Part shown: piece after piece, positions 1-5,491 of the stretch
How the letters are laid out: every line of letters begins with the position of its first letter
Numbering within the stretch: the stretch's first letter is position 1
From: JAGVNX01 sp035290965
Lineage (GTDB): Archaea > Iainarchaeota > Iainarchaeia > Iainarchaeales > GCA-2688035
Direction: 5' to 3'
Assembly (NCBI GenBank): GCA_035290965.1
Contig: DATDTD010000020.1
Location: 1-5,491, forward strand
Length of the DNA: 5,491 bases
The notes under the pieces: model-generated
Databases searched by the model: none
Seen by the model: the letters and a program-made list of their open reading frames with translations, nothing else
What the model was told of the DNA's origin: nothing
Translations under genes and position numbers: made by a program

Positions 1-2911
1 ATTCAAGGATTTTTTGCTTGTCCCTTATTTCCTGCTGTATTTCAGCCCTGCTCAAGCCGGTGTGCAGCGACAGTTCATCAAGGAGCCGTATGCTTTCATT
101 GTGCGGAACAATCCTGTCGTCCGAGCTTCTCCAGCGGAAAATCACATTGGGCTTTATGTCTAATTCTTTTCCCCTTTTTTCGGGAATAAATTCCGCAACC
201 TCAAGCACTCTTCGTGAGCCCAGGCGCCTGTTCCTGAACATTACAATATTCAAATGCACTGAATCAAGCATTGAAACAGGTATTGAAACAGGCGGGTTTG
301 TCAGCCTTGTGATTGTTTCGTCCGCAGTGTTTGCGTGGATTGTTGTGTAAACACTGTGCCCTGTGTGCATTGCCTCGAACATTACTTCTGCTTCGCGCTG
401 CCTTCTTACTTCTCCGACAATTACCCTGTCGGGGCGCATTCTCAAAGAATTTACAAGCAAATCTAACATAGAAACCCCGCCCTTTCCCTCTGGATTCGGC
501 TCTCTTGTAGTCATTGGAACCCAGTGCAGAAAATCCGGGAGCATTAATTCGCGTGTGTTGTGGCAGACAATGTTTTCTGCAATAAAGTTTTCGTTTTCAG
601 GAACGCTGAAATCATAAACAAATCCTTCAAAGTTTTCTTTTTCAATGCTCTCGACAGGGTCCCAAAAAAGGTCGTTGAATGCAAGTTCTTCCAGTTCTTT
701 CGGCAGTTCGCTGTATTCTGAAACAATTTTTTGCAGCATTTCCCTTCCAATGTTTGTTTTTTTCTGGTTGAATGTTTTCCAGCTTTTATAAGTGAGGGTT
801 TTTCCTATTTCGCTTTTTCGCGCTTTTTTTATTTCTTTGTAATATTGCTTTGGCAGGGGGATTACATCGGATACATCGTGGTTTTTGCCTGAAAGCCATT
901 TTTCCGCTGCCTTGTTTTTTTTGTCAATGCAAAAGCCGATTTCTTCTGCAAAGCATTTCAAAAACTTTGTTCCCGAAATTCTTGTTTCAAATGTTTTGTC
1001 TTTTCTGAGTTTCCATTTTGTTCTCAAGGGTATTCCAAAGCGCAACAGCAGTGTTTGCGTGTCTTTCAATAATTGTTTTGAGCATGAGCATATTGCAATG
1101 TCGTTTTTTCTTACCCAGCCGTCTCCGGAAAAATAGCCGTTCAGCAATTCTGCGGCGATTTGTTTTTCCAGCCTGAAAACCCAGTTCGGCATTTTTTTTG
1201 TATAGGCATTTCCTTTCAGTTCCAAAACGTTTTCCAAGAGTTGTTTGAACGGCTTGGAATTTATTGTTAATGTTATTCCGTCTGAATGCATTTTTGTTTT
1301 AAGATTGAATCTTTTTGCAATTGTTTCCACTGTTTCCCTTGCTTTGGGTTCTACTATTGAAACCAAAACGCTGTTTTTGTCATAAGAGCCGTCTGCAAGC
1401 CATAAGCCTGCGAACCTTGCCATTTCCTCATCTATTTCTATTTCCAATGGAATTTTTGTCCCGAGCTTTGAGCAAATCCAGCCTGTTTGCGGGCTTTGCC
1501 CGATTGTTTCAAGCATCTGCGTGCTTGCGGAATTGTTTCTGATTGCGTGCCTTATTTGCTGCTTTGAAAAGCTTTGCCATAGTTTTTCCCTGTTTTCTTT
1601 CAGCAATGGTGTTATTTCAATGCTTTTCAAAAAGCATCCGTTGAAAGCGTTTGTGTGTTCGCGCAGGTTAAAGCAGACTTTTTCTCCCTGCCATTGCAGT
1701 GCGCGTGGCGTTGCAATCCATGTATTTGTTGAAATTTCTTTTCCGGAAACAGCCTCTATTTTTCCGTTTTCTTTTAATGCAAACAGGGAATGGTCTGGAG
1801 TTATTTTTACCTGCCTGCCGCTTTTCAGCGTTATTGCCAAAAATTCTTTTTTTACCCAGTGCCTGATTAAATGGCTTGGCTTTTTCCATGCAATTTTTCC
1901 GCTTGAATCCATGCTCTGAATTTCAATTTCCTCGTCGTTTTCAATCGCTGCGTCCTGAACAGAATCGTCTTCAATTATGCCGTCAACCAAATCCGCGGCT
2001 GTTGTTTTTTGCACTGTTTCATTGCGCTTGAACAATATTTCGCTTTCTCCCGCAACACTGTCTTCCATTGACAGCACCCTGTGGTTCGGCTGTATGAACG
2101 GCATGCAGATATTCAGCAGAGAAGTTTTTCCCGATGCAGTTCCTCCGCTTATTATCATGTTTAATTCGTATTCCATTGCTTCCCATACAACTGCCATGAG
2201 CTCCGAGCTTGTTGTCTTGTTTTTTATGAAATCCGGAACAGTCCAAGGGTCTCTCCGGAAGCGCCTTATTGTTATTGTATTGCCCCTGCTTGAAATCGGA
2301 AACAAGGTTGCATTTGCCCTGTCCCCTGTTATCAGGTGCGCATCGAGCAATGGAGCAAGGATTGTTATCTGCTTTCCGACGCGCCTTGCAATTATGTTTG
2401 CATAGTTTTCAATGTCTTCTTCCCTGTCGATTGTAACGTTTGTTTTCAGCCATCCGTATTTTTTGTGGTAAACCCAGATCGGCTCGCTGCTCCTGTTTAT
2501 TACTATTTCTTCAAGGTTTCCGTCCGAAAGCAAAAATTCTATTCTTCCAAGGCCGAGCATCTCATGCAGCAGTATTTCAACAAGGGCTTTTTTTGTCTCT
2601 TCATCTGTTTTAGGAAGCTCTCTTGTCAGAACCTTTCCGGCTTTTTCCTTGAATTTTTCCTTCATTTTTTCCATTAAATTAATGTCAAATACCCCTGTCC
2701 TTGCGACTGTTTCCTCTACAAGGCTTTTTTTCAGGTTTGCAAGCAGTGCGTTTGTTCCCGGTCCATAGCTTGGAAAGTTCAGGTAATACGCCTTTACGAA
2801 TTCTTCCGGCTTGTTGAGTATGTTTGTTTCAATTTTCAGCTCTCCAGTTTCCACTATATATGTTTCTATTACCTGGAATTTTCCGTCTGTTTTTCCGTCT
2901 ATTTCCATCAT
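1..2911 (-). CDS. Archaeal type II/IV secretion (GspE/TadA/FlaI-family) ATPase, intein-containing, 3' end beyond window
   Basis: This is a hexameric motor ATPase of the type that powers archaeal pilus, archaellum or secretion assembly at the inner face of the membrane. The frame is open from the start at 2911 to the window edge (970 residues), of which 501 are an intein, leaving 469 visible extein residues. Residues 1-240 form the family's N-terminal domain, ending in the typical TIRRFRRDPWT segment. Walker A is GGTASGKTS (256-264). The Asp box is SMED (281-284), continuing as TREL after the intein (from 786). Walker B is DRVIVGE (828-834), followed by the His-box segment MHTGH...TTIHANT (849-862). 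Only some tens of C-terminal residues should be missing. The start is uncertain: an in-frame ATG at 2938 would add nine residues (MAGKKRFFF), whereas ATG 2911 has an AGGT core nine bases upstream, as in the preceding gene. Family assignment is firm; the exact machine served is not shown. Confidence 0.93.
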   Translation of the reverse strand, partial: MMEIDGKTDGKFQVIETYIVETGELKIETNILNKPEEFVKAYYLNFPSYGPGTNALLANLKKSLVEETVARTGVFDINLMEKMKEKFKEKAGKVLTRELPKTDEETKKALVEILLHEMLGLGRIEFLLSDGNLEEIVINRSSEPIWVYHKKYGWLKTNVTIDREEDIENYANIIARRVGKQITILAPLLDAHLITGDRANATLFPISSRGNTITIRRFRRDPWTVPDFIKNKTTSSELMAVVWEAMEYELNMIISGGTASGKTSLLNICMPFIQPNHRVLSMEDSVAGESEILFKRNETVQKTTAADLVDGIIEDDSVQDAAIENDEEIEIQSMDSSGKIAWKKPSHLIRHWVKKEFLAITLKSGRQVKITPDHSLFALKENGKIEAVSGKEISTNTWIATPRALQWQGEKVCFNLREHTNAFNGCFLKSIEITPLLKENREKLWQSFSKQQIRHAIRNNSASTQMLETIGQSPQTGWICSKLGTKIPLEIEIDEEMARFAGLWLADGSYDKNSVLVSIVEPKARETVETIAKRFNLKTKMHSDGITLTINSKPFKQLLENVLELKGNAYTKKMPNWVFRLEKQIAAELLNGYFSGDGWVRKNDIAICSCSKQLLKDTQTLLLRFGIPLRTKWKLRKDKTFETRISGTKFLKCFAEEIGFCIDKKNKAAEKWLSGKNHDVSDVIPLPKQYYKEIKKARKSEIGKTLTYKSWKTFNQKKTNIGREMLQKIVSEYSELPKELEELAFNDLFWDPVESIEKENFEGFVYDFSVPENENFIAENIVCHNTRELMLPDFLHWVPMTTREPNPEGKGGVSMLDLLVNSLRMRPDRVIVGEVRRQREAEVMFEAMHTGHSVYTTIHANTADETITRLTNPPVSIPVSMLDSVHLNIVMFRNRRLGSRRVLEVAEFIPEKRGKELDIKPNVIFRWRSSDDRIVPHNESIRLLDELSLHTGLSRAEIQQEIRDKQKILE
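557..2059 (-). mobile_element. Intein with LAGLIDADG homing endonuclease, in the ATPase Asp box
   Basis: This is a self-splicing protein insert of 501 residues, in frame with the host ATPase. The N-terminus is SVAGESEILF, with Ser1 as the splicing nucleophile. Block B reads GRQVKITPDH (81-90) and has the TxxH signature. The C-terminal region has the late block FNDLFWDPVESI (461-472), block F VYDFSVPENENFIA (481-494), and block G ending CHN at 499-501. The first C-extein residue is Thr. Removing residues 285-785 of the precursor restores the Asp box SMEDTREL, which fixes both boundaries. This is a class 1 layout (Ser1, TxxH, His-Asn, Thr+1). The block F position eleven residues before the terminal Asn, usually His, is Glu490. 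The block F Asp is present (Asp483). A group I intron is unlikely because the insert is one continuous frame ending exactly at intein-type residues. Confidence 0.95.
860..1432 (-). other. LAGLIDADG (DOD) homing endonuclease domain of the intein
   Basis: This is the core of the endonuclease embedded in the intein, covering intein residues of about 210-400; the edges are approximate. The first dodecapeptide-like motif is FAGLWLADGS (216-225, bases 1385-1414). The second is LNGYFSGDGW (306-315, bases 1115-1144). Each keeps the acidic residue expected to bind the catalytic metal (Asp223 and Asp313), and the spacing of 90 residues is usual for monomeric two-motif enzymes. No stop or frameshift is visible, so it could still cut intein-free alleles of the ATPase gene. 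The stretches on either side (about 118-205 and 400-455) are rich in basic and aromatic residues and may include DNA-recognition parts, which I cannot confirm from sequence alone. Confidence 0.85.
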
Positions 2912-2930
2912 AAAAAAAAACCTTTTTTTT
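2912..2930. repeat. A/T homopolymer inverted repeat at the ATPase start
   Basis: The plus strand reads nine A, CC, eight T, which on the minus strand is eight A, GG, nine T. It is a near-perfect palindrome abutting ATG 2911. The nine-T run on the coding strand resembles an archaeal oligo-T terminator, but it lies directly before or just inside the next gene. If translation starts at 2938 the tract encodes Lys-Lys-Arg-Phe-Phe-Phe. Confidence 0.75.
2920..2924 (-). promoter_or_regulatory. Candidate ribosome-binding core for the ATPase start at 2911
   Basis: Minus-strand AAGGT lies so that AGG is followed by nine bases and then ATG 2911. The 748-residue gene has the same AGGTTTTT arrangement eight bases before its ATG. 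This match favours 2911 over the in-frame ATG at 2938, which has no purine-rich core at a suitable distance. The motif is short, so the choice is tentative. Confidence 0.4.
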
Positions 2931-2955
2931 CCTGCCATTATGATAAAGTGATTTG

Positions 2956-2967
2956 TTTTTTTTAATC
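2956..2967 (-). promoter_or_regulatory. Possible TATA-like element before the ATPase gene
   Basis: On the minus strand the spacer contains GATTAAAAAAAA. Its centre lies about 24 bases before the upstream candidate ATG at 2938, close to the archaeal TATA-to-transcription-start distance. This would suit a nearly leaderless transcript from 2938, or a leader of about 25 bases for ATG 2911. A similar GATTAAAA occurs before the 748-residue gene. The spacer is AT-rich throughout, so chance occurrence is quite possible. Confidence 0.3.
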
Positions 2968-2987
2968 AATTGCTTTTCCAAAGTTTT

Positions 2988-5234
2988 TTACTGATTTTTT
3001 TTCTGCCCGAAACCGAAGAACGGCTTTTTGTTTTTTTCATTTTCAGTTTTTTTCTGCTCTTTTTTCTGCGCCTTTGCAGTTGCTTTCTGGGTTTTTGCAT
3101 CCGCCTTTTGCTGTGCGTTTATTTTCTGCTCATCCTTTTTTTCCTGTTGTTCCTGTTTTTTTTCTTCATTTGTTTTCTTTTCTTTTGGGAGATGCTTTTC
3201 GGGCTTGTAGCTGTAGTGCATTACCTTCACTGCGCCGAAAGCAGGGTATTGCAGCCGTATCATTTTCTGCTCCTCGAGAATGTCCATTAATTCTTCCATG
3301 CGCTTTTTTTCTATGCCCGCTTCTTTTTCAAGCTCGTCCATTGCAATTATTCCCCTTTCCTTTATTATCTGGTAAACTCCGTCCAAATCAGTTATTATCC
3401 TGTATCTCTGGATTTCCTTTTCCTTTGTTTCAAGCTTTTCTTTTTCCTTTTTTTCCAGTGTTTCGGGAAAGCTCGGGATTTCGGCCTCTTCCCAGGTTTT
3501 TTCTGATTCCGCAAGAATTCTCCTTGTTCCGCCCTCTACTCTCTTGTAAAATTTTTCCTCTCCAACCGGCCTTATCCGCACTATTTCTTTTGGCTCTTCG
3601 GGAAGCCTTCCGGTTTCCTCTGCAGCCCGCTCTATTCTGATTGTCTGCTCGTTTTCAGGAATTTGCTGTTGTGAGGAAGTTTGCTGTTGTGAAGGAGTTT
3701 GCACTATTATTACATTTTCCCCCTGCTTCCTGCTCCAGAATCTTCTCCCTGCTTTTTTTGGTTTTGCCGCGGCTTTCTGCCGGCGCCGCTGAACAGGAAT
3801 TTTTTCGGCGCGTTGAATTGTTTTTGTTTCGGAACCCTGTATTGTCTGTGTTCCGCCGATTACTATTGTAGGGGCTTGTGCTGTTCCTGCCGCCGCTGGA
3901 AATCCGCCTTTTTCTTCGATTGTTTTTTTCGCTTCCTGCTGCAGTGCGGCAAGCTTTACAAACTTTTCAAGGTTTGAGGTTAATGCATCGGCGCTCGCTT
4001 CCTTTATTTCTTTTGCAATTGCTGCTTCGGGCACTTTGTAATTTTGCAGCAGCCCCGCAATTGTTTCCTCTATTTCAGTCATTCTCTGTTCCGACATTCT
4101 TCCCTCTAATTTTTTTTCAATGGTTTCTTCCAGCTCTTTTGAAATTTTTTTCATTTGTTTTTTCGGAAGCCTTTTTGTTTTTTCAAGTATTCTTTTTTTC
4201 TCCACAAGCTCGTAGAGCCTGCTCTGGTATTCCATCATTTTGTTCTTGTAGTCATCAAGGGAAATTCTTCTTTTGTAAAAATCTATTTCAAGGAGTTTTT
4301 GCATTCTCTTCAGCTGCTCTATCTGCTGTTCAGTTGTCAGTTCGCCTTCTCCCTGGCTTATGACTATTTTCGGCTTCGGCGCTGTAAGGACTATTCTTTT
4401 TGCCGCAAGGTTAATTGCCTTTGCAGCTGCGGCAAGGTCCTGTAGTGAAGCAAGCTCTGCAGCCGGAACTTCCGAAGCTGCCTGCATAGTTGCCTGTGCG
4501 GCCTGCATTGAAGGCGAAATTTCCCTTTCTTCCGGGCGTTCAATTGTTTTTTCCTTTTCAAGGGCTTTCTGCAATTGCTTTATCTGCTGTTCATAATCCC
4601 TGTTTTTCTGCATTAACTCGCTTTTTCTTTCTGCTTCTTCTTTTGAAAGCTTTCCCTTTTTCTTTGCTTTCTGCATTTCCTTGATTTCTTTTTCGTTTTT
4701 TGTTTTCAATGCAGAGAGAAGGGATTTTTTTCTTTTTGCCTTTTCAATCCTTTCACTTATAACAAGAGGCTTTTCGCGTATTTCTTCCGAGAGTTCTTCA
4801 AGTGTTTCCTGCGGCTGTGATATTTCCGCTGTTTCCATTGTGGGCATTTCAAACTGAGGCGCTTGAGAAGGAATTTCCTGCTTTGCTTTTTTTCTTGAAA
4901 AAATCCCGAACAGCCTTGAAAAGAAACCGGGCTTTTTTTGCTTTTCTTCGGGGCCTGGAAGCACTTTTCTTTTTGCTGTTTCGGAAATCTGTTTTTTCAA
5001 AAAATCCCTGAGAAAAGGCTTTTCCGCGGAAATATTCGATTCTACTATCCTGCTTATTTCTTCTTTCAAAGAGTCGTATGTCTGTGCCTGCGCAATCAAA
5101 ACCATTCTTCTTGCTTCGTCTTCCATTGCACCCAATTCGCACAGGTTCCGTATTATTTTTTCTTCGGTTTCCCCTTCGCGCACCATTTCCGCGATTATCT
5201 TTATGATGCTGCGTTCGCTTTTCTCGATTGGCAT
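2988..5234 (-). CDS. Uncharacterised Lys/Glu-rich coiled-coil protein with a C-terminal winged-helix-like segment
   Basis: I do not recognise a named family. The protein has 748 residues, very high Lys/Glu/Gln content, no signal peptide and no membrane segment, so it is probably cytoplasmic. Residues 1-65 form a helical N-terminal region. A basic-aromatic stretch follows at 100-116 (KPGFFSRLFGIFSRKK). Residues 145-230 and 300-440 are predicted coiled coils, including two hairpin-like segments (185-222 and 313-350). Residues 445-560 are a Pro/Gln/Ala-rich linker with SQQQ repeats. Residues 611-672 resemble a winged helix-turn-helix, with YQIIKERGII, DELEKEAGIE, LMDILEEQKMIRL and a short beta wing. 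The tail (683-748) is Lys/Gln low complexity. ATG 5234 is the first possible start: reading back in frame there is no other ATG, GTG or TTG before the stops at 5283 and 5280. An AGGT core lies eight bases upstream. It directly precedes the secretion ATPase, so a structural or regulatory role in that machine is an inference. Confidence 0.93.
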   Translation of the reverse strand: MPIEKSERSIIKIIAEMVREGETEEKIIRNLCELGAMEDEARRMVLIAQAQTYDSLKEEISRIVESNISAEKPFLRDFLKKQISETAKRKVLPGPEEKQKKPGFFSRLFGIFSRKKAKQEIPSQAPQFEMPTMETAEISQPQETLEELSEEIREKPLVISERIEKAKRKKSLLSALKTKNEKEIKEMQKAKKKGKLSKEEAERKSELMQKNRDYEQQIKQLQKALEKEKTIERPEEREISPSMQAAQATMQAASEVPAAELASLQDLAAAAKAINLAAKRIVLTAPKPKIVISQGEGELTTEQQIEQLKRMQKLLEIDFYKRRISLDDYKNKMMEYQSRLYELVEKKRILEKTKRLPKKQMKKISKELEETIEKKLEGRMSEQRMTEIEETIAGLLQNYKVPEAAIAKEIKEASADALTSNLEKFVKLAALQQEAKKTIEEKGGFPAAAGTAQAPTIVIGGTQTIQGSETKTIQRAEKIPVQRRRQKAAAKPKKAGRRFWSRKQGENVIIVQTPSQQQTSSQQQIPENEQTIRIERAAEETGRLPEEPKEIVRIRPVGEEKFYKRVEGGTRRILAESEKTWEEAEIPSFPETLEKKEKEKLETKEKEIQRYRIITDLDGVYQIIKERGIIAMDELEKEAGIEKKRMEELMDILEEQKMIRLQYPAFGAVKVMHYSYKPEKHLPKEKKTNEEKKQEQQEKKDEQKINAQQKADAKTQKATAKAQKKEQKKTENEKNKKPFFGFGQKKNQ
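3661..3704 (-). repeat. 18-base tandem repeat encoding SQQQ units
   Basis: Two imperfect 18-base units (3661-3678 and 3679-3696) are followed by a partial third. They lie in the Pro/Gln-rich linker of the 748-residue protein and encode TPSQQQTSSQQQIP. The repeat is in frame, so copy-number change would only alter linker length. Confidence 0.8.
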
Positions 5235-5241
5235 AGCAAAA

Positions 5242-5246
5242 ACCTG
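5242..5246 (-). promoter_or_regulatory. Candidate ribosome-binding core for the 748-residue gene
   Basis: Minus-strand CAGGT precedes ATG 5234 with eight bases between AGG and the start codon. It partly matches the archaeal AGGAGGTGA consensus. ATG 5234 is in any case the only possible start in the frame. Confidence 0.4.
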
Positions 5247-5274
5247 ATATAAAAACGCTTTTCCTGTTTTAATC
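5247..5274 (-). promoter_or_regulatory. TATA-like elements before the 748-residue gene
   Basis: Two AT-rich elements lie on the minus strand: GATTAAAA (5267-5274) and TTTTTATAT (5247-5255). Initiation about 26 bases after the first would give a leader of roughly nine bases before ATG 5234. Initiation from the second would fall at or inside the gene, so the first is the better candidate. With a 48-base intergenic gap, simple read-through from the upstream gene is equally likely. Confidence 0.3.
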
Positions 5275-5282
5275 CTTAACTA

Positions 5283-5491
5283 TTAGCCTGTGCTGCGCTT
5301 TAAATTCGTAAAAGGGGATTTTTCCACTGAATAGCGCAGGGCATTGAACAAAATCTCGTCAATGGGCTCTTTGAAAGTGATTTTTGTTTCAGTGTTCAAT
5401 GGATTGTGTATGCTTGGATTGTAGTATATCGTAATAATATGCCCGTCCAAGTAATCGGTTTGGTTTAGTATATAAAAGTAAACATCATTGC
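5283..5491 (-). CDS. Hypothetical protein, C-terminal 68 residues only (5' end outside window)
   Basis: An open frame enters at the right edge and ends at TAA (5283-5285), immediately followed by a second in-frame stop TAG (5280-5282). The visible residues begin NDVYFYILNQTDYLDGH and end FTNLKRSTG. The middle has alternating hydrophobic and polar residues (HIITIYYN, TKITFKEP), suggesting beta strands, followed by a helix-like IDEILFNALRYSVEK. There is no membrane segment or recognisable catalytic motif, and I cannot assign a family. Support for it being real comes from sensible amino-acid composition, a double stop, and a gap of only 48 bases to the next start on the same strand, as expected in an operon. 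The other two minus frames in this stretch lack comparable protein-like composition. Confidence 0.7.
   Translation of the reverse strand, partial: NDVYFYILNQTDYLDGHIITIYYNPSIHNPLNTETKITFKEPIDEILFNALRYSVEKSPFTNLKRSTG

Noticed and set aside
1521..1919. Plus-strand open frame of 132 codons as a gene opposite the intein
   Set aside because: It is antisense to continuous intein coding sequence that contains canonical splicing blocks, has Phe/Cys-rich low-information composition, and shows no ribosome-binding site.
557..2059. Insertion in the ATPase gene as a group I intron or insertion sequence
   Set aside because: The whole insert is an open frame in phase with both exteins and carries intein blocks A, B, F and G at its exact ends. 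There are no terminal inverted repeats, target duplication or transposase.
2953..2963. Plus-strand T-run as a terminator
   Set aside because: No plus-strand gene ends here. On the transcribed minus strand the run is oligo-A, which does not terminate archaeal transcription.
3074..3640. Plus-strand open frame of 188 codons, and neighbours such as 3878-4363, as possible genes
   Set aside because: They lie wholly antisense to the 748-residue gene. Their Phe/Leu/Ser/Cys-rich composition is what the complement of Lys/Glu/Gln codons gives, and no domain is recognisable.
4340..4400. Hydrophobic stretch AINLAAKRIVLTAPKPKIVIS as a membrane segment
   Set aside because: It is interrupted by Lys, Arg and Pro and has no run of about 18 apolar residues. 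It looks like a helix end followed by a beta strand.
4849..5142. Minus-strand 97-codon frame overlapping the start of the 748-residue gene
   Set aside because: It is an out-of-frame shadow of the same AT-rich Lys codons, with a basic low-complexity product, no recognisable motif and no start signal.

Overview
The window looks archaeal. All supported genes lie on the minus strand and are tightly packed. The spliced ATPase carries the signatures of the archaeal type II/IV secretion (GspE/TadA/FlaI) family. AT-rich spacers hold TATA-like elements, and lysine, glutamate and AGG-type arginine codons are abundant. The style of the ATPase and of its lysine-rich neighbour suggests a small-genome (DPANN-like) archaeon, but that placement is inference and no rRNA or other marker is present.

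Layout in transcription order, from right to left. (1) 5491-5283 is the C-terminal 68 residues of an unrecognised protein. (2) 5234-2988 is a complete 748-residue, highly charged, predicted cytoplasmic protein. It has long coiled-coil segments, two short helical-hairpin-like repeats and a winged-helix-like segment near the C-terminus. (3) 2911-1 is a secretion/pilus ATPase that runs off the left edge. Its frame is open throughout, but the protein is split by a 501-residue intein (557-2059). The intein carries splicing motifs and both LAGLIDADG endonuclease motifs. Its boundaries read D|S...HN|T, inside the conserved Asp box of the ATPase (SMED|TRE), between Walker A and Walker B.

The three genes have spacers of 48 and 76 bases and are probably one transcription unit, or two with internal promoters. 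The likely theme is a cytoplasmic pilus or secretion motor (the ATPase) with an uncharacterised coiled-coil/winged-helix partner. Motor activity should depend on intein removal, because the insert separates the nucleotide-binding motifs.

The plus strand shows no credible gene. Its many Phe/Leu/Ser-rich open frames are antisense shadows of Lys/Glu-rich coding sequence. No tRNA, rRNA, CRISPR array or insertion sequence was seen, and no gene-free stretch exceeds 80 bases.
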